Positions 10,889-22,707 of a DNA stretch of 64,000 nt are shown here, piece by piece; within the stretch, counting starts at the first letter, position 1; every line of letters starts with the position of its first letter. The position numbers and the translations under genes were made by a program. A model generated the notes under the pieces. It was not told the origin of the DNA. It searched no databases and was given only the letters and a program-made list of their open reading frames with translations. The stretch covers positions 111,075 through 175,074 of the forward strand of contig JANEYF010000991.1 of the NCBI GenBank assembly GCA_029963845.1. Direction: 5' to 3'. Source of the stretch: Rhamnusium bicolor. Lineage: Eukaryota > Arthropoda > Insecta > Coleoptera > Cerambycidae.

Positions 10889-11612
10889 AATACCCAATAA
10901 TAAATACCCATAGTTTTTTATATTTTATACTGCCATTCTTATCTGAATGTGTTAGTATAAAAGGTTTAAGTATATAATAAATCAAGAACAATACTTTCAA
11001 TATGCTTTATCATAGAGACTATTAAAACAACTACTCAGTCTAAGAGCAAGAACTACGTTGAATTAAATAACAGTATTCTTAGTATTATGTGTTAGGTCCT
11101 TGTGAGTGGGTCCTTGTGGACTCTCCACTGCGGCCATAAGTAGGCCTATTATGTTCATAATATTAGAAGCAAAAAAATATTGAGATTAAAAAGATATTAA
11201 CTCGCAAAAAAAAGGAAAATTTTTGTACTTATAAAATGATTTCCTACAGGTACATTACAAAAACGAAAACCCCTAGTAAACATATATCTGACGTTTTTAT
11301 ATTGTAACTGGAGGAAATCATTTCTTAAGTGTAAAAATTTCATTTCTTTAATCTCAATATTGTTTTACTTTTAATACTAAGAACACTGTTATTTAATTCA
11401 ATGCAGTTCTTGCTTCTAGACTGAGTAGTTGTTTTAATAGTTTCTATGATAAAATGTATTAAAAGTATTGTTTCTGATTTACTATATACCTAAAACTTTA
11501 ATACTAGCATATCAGATTAGAATGACAGTGTAAAATATAAAAAACTATGGTTATTTATTATTGTTATCATGTTAGGTTTGAACGAATGCTTTTGTAATAC
11601 CCAATAATTGTT
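10889..11612. mobile_element. long inverted-repeat element, copy 1
   Basis: Left arm 10899-11275 and right arm 11297-11612 are diverged inverted copies of each other and of the element at 25126-26085. Diagnostic words are TAATACCCAATAATT at the outer right end, GTTGAATTAAATAACAGT/CTGTTATTTAATTCAA, CTATGATAAAATGTATT and TGTAACTGGAGGAAATCATT. The left arm has lost its outermost ~40 bp and has gained about 85 bp at 11088-11172. No protein is encoded. Confidence 0.75.
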
Positions 11613-11914
11613 TTTTTTTTTGTTTTGAAATGTAAAATATTAAAAAATAATTTATCCTATATTGGTTGAATACTAATAATTTTTAACAAATATAGATAGA
11701 TTTTATTCGTATATTTTTTCAAAAAGTATATACATTAATACATAAAAATAATTGAAAAAATGGTTCAAAAATAGCATTTCTTTAATAAAACATTTTTGAA
11801 AAAGTAAATTTTAAAATTCTGCAATGATGAACATATTCACAGGAAATTGTACCAAGTAACACATTACTTGCCCAATAAGATAAGAGAGCCTATTCATATT
11901 TAAAATATAAAATT

Positions 11915-12057
11915 AATTGTTTGGATTTTTTGGGTTTATTGGTTCAGTAAAAAAAGGAAAATTATTATGTTTTACAGAATGATGATGTTTCGCTGTGTAA
12001 AACATAATAATGTTCCCTTTTTTACTGAACCAATATATCCAAAAAATCCAAACAATT
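11915..12057. repeat. near-perfect hairpin, ~62-bp arms
   Basis: The arms 11915-11975 and 11996-12057 pair with few mismatches (left arm starts AATTGTTTGGATTTTTTGGG) around a 20-bp loop. It could be a tiny MITE or an RNA hairpin. Confidence 0.8.
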
Positions 12058-14154
12058 TAAACACAACACGGATTCAAGAAACAAAGAAATCAAATGTAAA
12101 GTTAATGTCGTTTAAAAAAATACATTAAATTATAAATTAATTACTGTATAAACAGCTTTTTGGTTATAATTATGTAGACTTTCCTTATCATAATTAAAAT
12201 CATTTTAGAAAAACAAATTTGTCAATGGCAATTTAAAAAGTTGTAAATATATCAAAATATATTTCTTTGATAAAAATAATAATACAAATATATTTGAGAA
12301 CCAAGTAGACGTTATTTAATATTTAATATCGAAATATTTTGATAATCGCATTAAGTTATTTTAATGAACACACCGTACTGAATATTTCGCAAAAGACAAA
12401 AAGAGTTGTGGAGGCACAATGTGTAGAAAATTCTCATTTTGTAATTTATTTGTTATATTGTCGAAAACACAAATATCAAAATTAATGCATAAAATAATAT
12501 TTTTGTGCCTTTGTAGATTTGTATTAAGATAGCTGCATCAATATTTAATCACAGTTCTATCAAAATGATCTCATCAGCAGGTTTATATTCTCAGTGACAG
12601 TTACAGTGAAGTACAGTAACGTTATGACACTGAACTATGTCAATATAAGAGTAGTGTAACTGATAATTATAGATTTTACATGATATGTAGCGGAGCAAAA
12701 TTAGATTTAGACTAAAGTTGCCTCCATCGTTTGGAAAGTGTTTTAATTTTTTTTTATAATTTATGTCTTTACGTACGGTAAATAATTAGTACAATAATTA
12801 AATATAAAAAAATATTACGTCTGCCTAATTAATACTCAGCGAATTACAGCATTTTAATTGTTAGTATATGGAAGTTTTTATTGTTAATGTATCTTAGAGA
12901 AATCTACACCCTCCCTCGATGTTGTTTTAGTAGGTAATTGTTTTGTACAGCTAAAATAGTATTTTATTCTTAGTTTATAATAATTATTGTAACTTAAAGA
13001 TTTAATAAATTTGACCATATCATTTTTAAATAATTTTTACAGCACACTATTATATTAATTAAGTAATAATTAAATGTTGTGCATATTTGTAATTAAGTAT
13101 TAAGAACGTAGGTGTATTCGTTGTGAATATTTTTGTAATTTAATTGGAGGTAACTATAATAATTGAGGTTGTGTAGTAGATCAGCTTATGTAATGAGTTA
13201 CGTTTTGGGCATATTGTATAGTGTTATATATTGATGGATATACAATAAACGATTAAATATACAGAAATTTTAATTATATTTTAACACTAAGCCATAAATA
13301 TTTGGTAACAATTACTTTCCTACAACTTTGTCCTGGATGGAAAATTGCTAGCACCTATTTTTAAGTAGTTTGGAGATAAATTACAGTGATTGTTGGAAAT
13401 CTATGAGTATAGTATTAATTCAGCACAACTGACTCTTTAAGATAATCTAATGTGTGACAATAATAAAGCACACTGGAAATAAATACTTACACAAAAAGTC
13501 ATTTTATTACTCTTCGAATGGCAAAAAACGCAAATATAGGCCATTATAGGATGCCACAAATAAATAACCAAAGACAATATATAGTACATGTTATATTTAT
13601 TTTTAAAAATGGTGGATTTATGATCATCCGAATAAGTTGTTGCATGTCAATAAAAATTTTACTATGAATAAAGTTAAATGACTTAATTTCAGCAAGTATC
13701 ATTAACTTTAAGACTAACAATTTTCAAAAAATCGTCCATAATAGCTATTTCGAGACATTTACTACTAATATTGGAAAAACGTATAAAGTAAGATGTAAGA
13801 ATTTATTTTCATGGGCAACAATAAAAAATTAAAACAAAAGTTTTTATCGACATGTGACATGTAGTAACTTAATCGAGGTCCACAAATCCGCTATTTAAAA
13901 AAAACTATGACATGTACTACATTTTCTAAAAGCGAAAAGAGTAAAGAGTAAACTTTACAAATCTAAAAAAATGTACCAGGTGTTCCATTTGAAACAATAA
14001 AGTTGTCCTATACCTGAAAATCTATCATTTTATTTCCAGTATATCCGGTTGACACAACAAAATGAAAATGCCATAAAAAATCTTGCAATCAATCAGAATT
14101 TGTCTGCGAAAATCGCACCTCTATTGCATTTTCGTTTCAGAACTAATTATTCAA
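12058..14154. other. no gene recognised
   Basis: About 2.1 kb of very AT-rich DNA with no coding signature, no clear terminal repeats and no tRNA-like structure. Confidence 0.5.
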
Positions 14155-16047
14155 GAGCAGGTGGCATTTAGGAGAGGAGTTTTCCAGGGTGACTCCCTGA
14201 GTCCTCTCCTCTTCTGCATCTCACTGCTGCCGTTGTCTGTTGGGCTCCGCCAAACCCGCGGATATCAATGTGGGCCACCCAGCGACCGGAGGCATAAGGT
14301 CACCCATCTATTTTATATGGATCACCTTAAACTTTATGCCTCCGGAGAGCGCGAACAACAAAACGCTCTTAGGGTGGTCGAAGAATATACGCGGGCAATT
14401 GGTATGGAGTTCGGGTTGGACAAATGTGCAGTCGTCCACCTCAGGAGAGGACGTTGCGGGGAATTCCCTGATGATGCGCAGCTAGCAGACGGAAGCATCC
14501 TAAGACATCTGGATGCCGGAGAGACCTATACATATCTGGGTGTGCAACAAAGGCACATCCAGAATGTATCACAAATAAAAGATTCTCTCCGCGGCAAGTA
14601 CAGACACCGCCTCCGAAAGATTTGGTCTTCCGAACTTTCGGGGAAAAACAAGGTGTCTGCAACTAATATGCTTGCCGTTCCGGTTCTGCTCTACTCCTTC
14701 GGAGTAGTAAAGTGGACAGTAGAGGAGCTGCGCTAATTAGATAGGGATACCCGCAAGATGATGAATATTCACAGAAGTATCCATCCTAAATCGTTCCTCG
14801 TGTGTACCTCCCACGTCAACGGGGGGGCCGAGGACTCTTGAGTCTGGAGTGTACGCATGGCAGAGTAGCTCTGAGTATGGCATGTAACATACTAAGGAGC
14901 TCAGATCCCCTCTTGCGGCTCGTAAAACATCACGAAACTGTAGCAGTGGGAGCAGGATTGTTCAAGGCAGCAAAAAGAGCCGCAGATGAACTCGGTCTCG
15001 CATTTGACATCAGGCGAGGAGGCCGGCGAGGTGCTGATGTTGAGTCAGTCACCGAACTTCAGCCAAATCGTCTGAAAGCCCGAATTAGAGCTGCCGAACA
15101 GGTAAATCTGTTTCGGCAGCACGTCGATAAACCCCAGCATGGTGTCTTTTATAAGAACATAGAAACACTGGGTTTATCGACCAGGCTGACCTTCGCCTTT
15201 CTAAGGTCAGCAGGGCTTAAGTCGGAGACCGAGGGATTCATTATGGCCTGCCAAGATGGTGTTATGTGGTCTACCGTAGCCGCGTGTGGCGTGTAGAGGT
15301 TCCTGATATCAACTGCAGGACCTGTCATCAGGCGCCGGAATCGCTCACGCACTTACTATCTGCATGCCCCGTATACGCGATTTCCGCCTACATCCACCGA
15401 CATAACGTGGCTTTACGAGTGCTATACTACCATCTAAGGCACTCGTACGGGGTAGACTCTGGTCTACTGGTGTCTGCACCAGTGCTGCCTTACGTCCCCG
15501 GAGATATTGAGTCCGTTGTCGAGAACGAGAAATGCCGGATTTACTGGAACTACTGGTTCCCGACTGTCAGGCTAATCCAAGCCAACAAGCCTGACATAGT
15601 CCTCCTCGATCATCAACTCAAGGTGATGTATGTCACCGAATTCTCGGCACCTGCGGAGAAAAACATCACCTTGAAGGAGGAGGAGAAACGGACCAAATAT
15701 CGCGATCTCCGGTACGAGCTCCAAGTGCTGTACTCAGGCTACTTGGTAAAAATGGACGTCCTTATAATCGGTGTACTCGGAGGGATAAAGCCTACGCTGC
15801 TCTCGGAACTGAAGATCATACCAGCTTGCCAAAAATCAGCCGAGTGACTGGCAGGCCAAATGCAGAAGGCGGTCATTCTGGGTTCTCTCCGTCTACTTAG
15901 GGCACACGATTCTGGTATCTACAGTCACTAACCCTGCGGGATATGGGGAGTGGCTGTAGTTGATGTGCCGGCACGACTCCCGTGAGGCGTCGGAGGCCAC
16001 GGGAGGACAGACCGGCATCGGGAAACCGATAAAAAAAAGGAAAAAAA
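14155..16047 (+). mobile_element. RLE-type (R2/R4-like) LINE, copy 1, 5'-truncated
   Basis: The copy starts abruptly inside the reverse transcriptase. Fragments in order: FRRGVFQGDSLSPLLFCISL (RT motif B region), LFYMDHLKLYASGE (catalytic YxDD with the second Asp changed to His), IGMEFGLDKCAVVHL, then after stops and frame changes a zinc knuckle C-x2-C-x8-H-x4-C (CRTC...H....C near 15312-15366) and a restriction-like endonuclease: KPDIVLLD, VTEFSAP and KRTKY, the PD-(D/E)xK pattern. A stop replaces a lysine codon at 14735-14737 and a 4-bp deletion follows near 14793. The 3' UTR has a stem CCCGTG/CACGGG (15979-16003) and ends in an A-rich tail at 16031-16047. It is distinct in composition from its AT-rich flanks. 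Confidence 0.88.
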
Positions 16048-16416
16048 TACATCCACCGACATAACGCGGCTTTACGAGTGCTATACTACCATCTAAGGCA
16101 CTCATAGCTCCAAGTGCTGTACCCAGGCTACTCGGTCAAAATGGTCGTCCTTATTATCGGTGTACTCGGAGGGATAAAGCCTACGCTGCTCTCGGAACTG
16201 AAGATCATACCGGCCTGCCAAAAATCAGCTGAGTGGCTGGTAAGCCAAATGCAGAAGGCGGTCATTCTTGGTTCTCTCCGTCTGCTTAGGGCACACGATT
16301 CCGGAGCCTACAGTCACTAACCCTGCGGGATGTGGGGAGTGGCTGAGTTTAATGTGCTGGCGCGATTCCCGTGAGGCGTCGGAGGCCACGGGAGGACTGT
16401 CCAGCGTCGGGCAACC

Positions 16417-16458
<42 letters not shown>
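16048..16458 (+). mobile_element. RLE-type LINE, copy 2, short, with 40-A tail
   Basis: It begins directly after the A-rich tail of copy 1 with sequence matching copy 1 from about 15390, jumps after ~58 bp to sequence matching copy 1 from about 15713, then runs to the 3' UTR (stem at 16368-16392) and a tail of 40 A residues (16419-16458). Only the last part of the endonuclease frame remains. Confidence 0.88.
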
Positions 16459-16461
<3 letters not shown>

Positions 16462-19400
16462 TGCAAGGCCGGTACACCCTGGACAGGCAGAAGTAACTCT
16501 GCCTGATTAATATCGGCCGGGGGTACCAAGGCTAACCACTTGGTACTCTTTCTACTTCTGGTTCCGTACGACCTAAGAAGAAGGGCCCCTCAAGATCGAC
16601 CCTAAGCGGATGTGGGTCAAAGACAGGCGGGAAGGGCCTCACCGGATAGTCTTAACAACGACGAAAATGGCAATGTACACGGACGCTTTAACTGGACGAG
16701 GGAACTTCGGAATGACTTGCTGACGGGCCGCGAGAGTAGCGAACCTGAGCGAAGGGTATACATGGCGTGAATGCATGCACTTTGTTGCGAAATGCATCCA
16801 GAGCATCGCGCTTTCTCTCAACAACACCTGAGAGGTTAAGTATCCTTCTTGCGCAGGACAGGTTACGTAAGGGCATCCCATCAGCTAGAAGAACTGCCAG
16901 CCGCAGTCCCACCGCGGCAATTACCAGCTGATGGGGAACATCCTTTAGAGTTCACCAATGTAGACTTAAGGACAAGAGTTAGCCTTAACACCAGGACTAA
17001 CCTAAAGCCACAAGACCTGGCTAGAATGGATGCGGTCATCGATGAGAGAATTCCGGAAGATGCAGACATCTGGCATATCAACTGTGCCGTGTACAACGCC
17101 GCAAAGCAACTCGTCCCCCGTGAGAGGTCAACCAATCACAGGGTCGAGAAAGTCAAGCGGCGTGTACAAAAAATCGAGGGCAAGATACAGTCGGCCAGAC
17201 AACACGCTTCTCGGATCCAGAGTGTGGTGGAATATAAGACGATTGGTAGAGTTTTTACTCCCAGAATCCGGCGCATAGAAGCCAGATTAAGACGTCAACA
17301 CCATACTCTAAATCTGACAGTGATGCTTACCATTAAGCAGCACTCTGTAGATAGGATCCGAGCGCTCATGGCGATAATGAAAATATTGAAGAGGTGGGTG
17401 AGGAGTATGGAAAAAAACAATTTGTTCCGTATGAATCCTTCCCGCCTCTTTCAAGAGCCACAGCGTGTTGTAGATAATCCGCCGACTGTAGAAGATGTCG
17501 AAACTTTCTGGAAGGGCATCTACGAAACAACGCGTCCATTCAATAGCGACCCTCTATCAATTGCACACTTCGAGGCTCTGTGCCACAGACATCTTGAAGA
17601 GCCAGAAGAAATGTGCCCGGCAATCAGTACGGAGGAACTCCAACAAGCAGTTATTGGTACCAAGAACTTCGCTTCCCCGGGCCCAGACGGCATTAACAAC
17701 TGGTGGTGGAAGAAATTTCCTTCCACTCACCGCCGTCTGGCGCGAGTTTTCAACTCATGGTTGAATGATGGGCAGCAGATTCCGGACTGGTTCGTCGAGG
17801 GACGTACTGTGCTTATACCCAAAAAGGGGGATCTTGCCGACCCGAGGAATTATAGGCCGATCACTTGCCTCAACTCCTGTTACAAGATATTTACACGTAT
17901 CTTGTATGCTAGGACACTGAGGTCTGTTGATCCGGTCTTCCAGCAGATACAAGAACAGCGTGGTGCCAAGAAGAGCATGGCAGGTTGCAAAGACAGCCTG
18001 TTGATAGACCGCTGTATTACACAGGAATCTGTGCAATACAAGCGGAATCTATCGATGGCCTGGATTTATTACCGCAAGGCATATGATATAACATCGCACG
18101 AACTATTGTTGCACTTGCACGATTGTCTTGCGGTACCAGCACCACCAGTGAGATGAATAGAACAGCTGCTGCTACTCTGGAAAACTAGTTTTATCATAAC
18201 ATCAGGTGCACAGCGGGTCACGACAGAGCAGGTGGCATTTAGGAGAGGAGTTTTCCAGGGCGACTCCCTGAGTCCTCTCCTCTTCTGCATCTCACTGCTA
18301 CCGTTGTCTGTTGGGCTCCGCCAAACCCGCGGAAATCATTGTGGACCACCCAGCGACTGGAGGCATAAGGTCACCCATCTATTTTATATGGATGACCTTA
18401 AACTTTCTGCTTCCGGAGAGCGTGAACTACAAAACACGCGGTGGTCGAGGAATACACTCGTGCCATTGGTATGGAGTTCGGGTTGGACAAATGTGCAGTC
18501 GTCCACCTCAAGAGAGGACGATGCGGGGAATTCTCTGAAGATGCGCAGCTTGCAGACGGAAGCATCCCAAGACATCTGGATGCAGGAGAGACCTATACAT
18601 ATCTGGGTGTGCAACAAAGGCACATCCAGGATGTAACACAAATAAAAGATTCTCTCTGCGACAACTACAGATACCACCTGCGAAAAATTTGGTCCTCCGA
18701 AAAATTTGGTCCTCCAAACTTTCGGGGAAGAACAAGGTGTCTGCAACTAATATGCTTGCCCTTCCGGTTCTGCTCTACTCCTTCGGAGTAGTAAAGTGGA
18801 CAGTAGAGGAGCTGCGCAAATTAGATAGAGATACCCGCAAGATGATAAATATTCACAGAAGTATTCATCCTATATCGTCCGTTCCTCGTGTGTACCTCCC
18901 ACGTCAACGGGGGGGGCCGAGGACTCTTGAGTCTGGAGTGTACGCATGGCAGAGATGTACTAAGTATGGCATGTAACATCCTCAGGAGCTCAGATCCCTC
19001 TTGCGGTTTGTAAAGCATCACGAAACTGTAGGAGTGGGAGCAGGATTGTTTAGGGCAGCAAAAAGAGCCGCAGATGAACTCGGTCTCGCATTTGACATCA
19101 GGCGAGGAGGCCGGCGAGGTGCTGATGTAAAGTCAGTCACCGATCTTCAGCCAAATCATCTGAAAGCGCGAATCAGAGCTGCTGAACAGGTAATACTGTT
19201 TCGGCAGCATGTCGATAAACCCCAGCATGATGTCTTCTATAAGAACATAAAAACGCTGGGTTTATCGACCAGGCTAACATTCGCCTTTTTAACGTCAGCC
19301 AGGCTTAAGTCAGAGACCGGGGGGTCGTTATGACCTGCCAGGGTGGTGTTATCAACACCTTGGTCTGTCGTAGCCGCGTGTGGCGTGTGGAGATTCCTGA

Positions 19401-20114
19401 TATCAAGTGAAGGACCTGACGTCAGGCGCCGAAATCGCTCATGCACTTACTTTCTGCATGCCCCACATATGCGTTTTCGGTCTACATCCATCGACATAGC
19501 ATGGCGTTACGAGTGCTATACTACCATCTAAAGCACTCGTACGGGGTAGACCAGACACCAGTGCTGCCTTACGTCCCCGGAGATATTGAGTCCGTTGTCG
19601 AGAACGAGAAATGCCGGATTTACTGGAACTACTCGTTCCCGACTGTCAGGCTAATCCAAGCCAACAAGCCTGACATAGTCCTCCTCGACCATCAACTCAA
19701 GGTGATGTATGTCAATGAGTTCTCGACACCTGCGAAGAAAAACATCACATTGAAAGAGGAGGAGAAACGGACCAAATACCGCGATCTCTGGTACCAGCTC
19801 CTAGTGCTGGACCTAGGCTACTTGGCAAAAATGGTCGTCCTAATAATCGGTGTACCCGGATGGATAAAACCCACGCTGCTCTCAGAACTAAAGATCATAC
19901 CGGCCTGCCAAAAATCAGCTGAGTGGCTGGCAGGTCAAATGCAGAAGGCTGTCGTTCTAGGTTCTCTCCGTCTGCTTAGGGCACACGATTCTGGTATCTA
20001 CAGTCACTAACCCTACGGGATGTGGGGAGTGGCTGTAGTCAATGCGCTGGCACTACTCCCGTGAGGCGTCGGAGGCCACGGGAAGTCTGTCCGGCATTGG
20101 ATAATCCGAAAAAG
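16459..20114 (+). mobile_element. RLE-type LINE, copy 3, the longest
   Basis: It starts directly after the poly(A) of copy 2 with a GC-rich, structured leader (for example the hairpin AGGCAGA/TCTGCCT at 16483-16502). A frame open from about 16849 to 18156 gives a helical, arginine-rich N-terminal part, then RT motifs ASPGPDGINNWWWKKFP, GRTVLIPKKGDL, DPRNYRPITCLNSCYKIF and AWIYYRKAYD. The last has Tyr where copy 4 keeps the catalytic Asp. A TGA at 18154-18156 (TGC in copy 4) interrupts it; the frame resumes with the YMDD motif (LFYMDDLKL). Later frame changes include a local 15-bp duplication at 18681-18712. The endonuclease (KPDIVLLD, VNEFSTP, KRTKY) ends at 20010. The 3' UTR stem is at 20058-20082 and the tail at about 20109. 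The zinc knuckle seen in copy 1 is damaged. Confidence 0.88.
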
Positions 20115-21759
20115 AAAATAATAATATTTGTTAATTTCAGAAAACAGTACAAAAATAGTACAACTTAAGAAATTTTGTCAACAGTATACTTACAAATGTA
20201 CATAGTGTTACATTTTGTACTCCATAGTATTAAAAAGGCTAAATATAAACAAAATTAAAAAATAAATAAATAGGGAAGCATTGTCAGTTATAAATATTTA
20301 ACCAATGTCAAGCTTAAGACTTAAATACATATAAAATTTAAACACAATGTACTGACATTTAAAATTAACAAGGTGGCCAAAACTCCTGAACAATATAACA
20401 ATTTTTTTCTAATAACAGCGATTTCACAGCTGATTTAAGTTTATAAATTGTTGGCAGAGATTTAATAATCTCAGGTAGAGCATTAAAATACTTACATCCT
20501 GTGTAATACAAACTTTTTTGATACAAAGTAGTTTCATGCCTATCAGGTATTGGGTCTTTCTTTTTTCTTGTGCTATATTGGTGATTTATTTTATTTTTTG
20601 GAAATTTTATTTTTGTTTATAAACGAAACAAGCTGTTTCATAAATGTATACTGAGATCATCATCAATATATTAAAATTTTTTAAAGTATTCCTACATGAC
20701 TCATTAAAACCTAAATTAGCCACAATACGTACAGCACGTTTCTGTAATTCAGGGGATTAACCCCCGTTATAGTGTATTTGAGATGCAAATGGAAAGAAGC
20801 AAAATACAACTGTTTTAAAATTAAAGAAATACAATGCTTGGATGTTACTGCTAAAGCATAACAAGCCTTTGCTAACTTGCAGCAAACACAGTGTATATGG
20901 CTTGTCCATTCGGATTACAATTAAGCACTAACACTAACATTTTTGTATCATCGACAAAACTAACACAGCTATTATTATCCAAATTGATAGTATCGTTTAT
21001 TTTAAGACCAAATTGTGGTGTTCTAAAAACCATTATTGTAGTTTTATCGGAATTTATACATAATCTATTTTTAGTAGTCCATAGATTTATACTCTTATAA
21101 ATTAAAACAGCACAATCCTCAGCCTCTTTAATAGATTTACAACGGATAAGAACATTGGTGTCTTCAGCGTAGGACACTGTCAAGCACATTGGATGATCTA
21201 TATAACTAAGCAAGTCACTAATAAAGATTATAAATAGAGTTAGCCGCAATACTGACAATTCCCAAGGGTGATACAGTGTTGTTGACTTTGACTTGCTGCA
21301 ATCGATTAGACAAGAACGAATTAAATCATGCATTAGTTACACCTCTAATTCTATCTCTAATTTTGACAGTAAAATGGAATGATCCACGCAGTCAAATGCT
21401 TTCGAAACGTCAACAAAGAGCCCTAATGCCACCTGTGACTTATCGAGAGCATTTACAACTCCATTCATAAAATCACTAAGGGCAGTGTCAAGACTTTCAT
21501 GTTTTATAAACCCATGTTGATTTGGGGATAGTACATTATTTAATAAGAGAATATTAACTAATTGTTTATTAACAGCTAATTCAAAAACTTTAGATACATT
21601 TGACGTTAGACTAATCCCTCTGTAATTTGTAATTAGGCTATTATCCCCTTTTTCATGTAACGTTTGTAATTTTTAATCTGTCAGGATAAATACCTTGTTC
21701 TAGGGACAGGTTAATTATATATGTGAGAGGTCCAGCTATATACTTGGCAACACGCTTAA

Positions 21760-22707
21760 CACGTTAAGCGCCAAGGCGGTCCCTAGGGACCGATGGTGGA
21801 TTTGTCTACCAGGCCACGGCGGTCCCTAGGGACCGCTTGGATATTCTAATACAAGACTGGCTATACACGCCAGCGGGCTAGTATAGATTCCAATTTAACA
21901 TCATAGGTGGACCGCTGTGGCCTGTGAGGAATGTCTACTATAGGCAACTTTTTAATATAAAGGATAAATAAAAATTCAGGGCTGCTTATAGGTTTTTTTT
22001 ATTACTCTCTTAAGTTATAAACTTTTAGGCTAATAATATCAATCGTAAATAAGTAAATAAAATAGTAATTGTACCATAAAAATGAAAAGATATGTTTGGG
22101 ACCACTACTTGTGATATTTAGCAAAGCAATCTATACAAAAATGAGGATTATCAGGACAACTATCACAATATGTTGTAACTTTTGACACTTTATTTTTATC
22201 TATTTCTCCCTTGAGTTTCTTGTCATAACAGCCTTTACAATAATGTCGTACTTTATGAGCAATGCCATTCTTTTTCTTCATTAGATGAACCTCGTCCTTT
22301 TTTTTGTGATCTGGATGCAGAGCCAGATCTATCCTTCTCATCCTCTGGAAACATTAGGTTTTCTATAATACGTTCCTTGAAATCCGTTATCGAGATAGTA
22401 GAATTATTTATGGATTTGAAAAGAAAATGTGCAAATAACTGGCTCATGTAACAATAATAAAAACTACGCATATCAACAGGACCGCTAATGGGACCGCTAT
22501 GGCGCCGACGGCACATTGTTCCCACCCCGCCACGTTGGTCCCTAAGGACCGATACAATCGAAACCCCAAAAAAATGAGAAAATATTTTCTAAAAAAAATT
22601 TTTTTTACCATTACAACTTTTTTTTAATTAAAACAAGTTAAAATAACGGGAAAAAATTTTTTGGCACAAGGGGAAGTTTTCGTCATATTGCTTTGGCGCT
22701 TAACGTG
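21760..22707 (-). mobile_element. internally deleted piggyBac with TTAA duplication
   Basis: Both ends read CACGTTAAGCGCCAA inward (21760-21774; inverted at 22693-22707) and both are flanked by TTAA (21756-21759 and 22708-22711). The 948-bp element keeps the C-terminal part of a piggyBac transposase on the minus strand: a basic region followed by the cysteine-rich finger HYCKGC, YCDSC and HFCIDCFAKYHK (22341-22105). The central DDD catalytic core is missing. Subterminal copies of GGTCCCTA(G/A)GGACCG occur at 21778, 21812 and, inverted, near 22529. It cannot move without a helper. Confidence 0.93.

Noticed and set aside
16268..16529. Frames with poly-Lys or poly-Phe
   Set aside because: They run through the 40-A tail of the LINE copy.
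18384..18746. Overlapping antisense frames across the LINE copies
   Set aside because: Shadows of the reverse-transcriptase reading frame.
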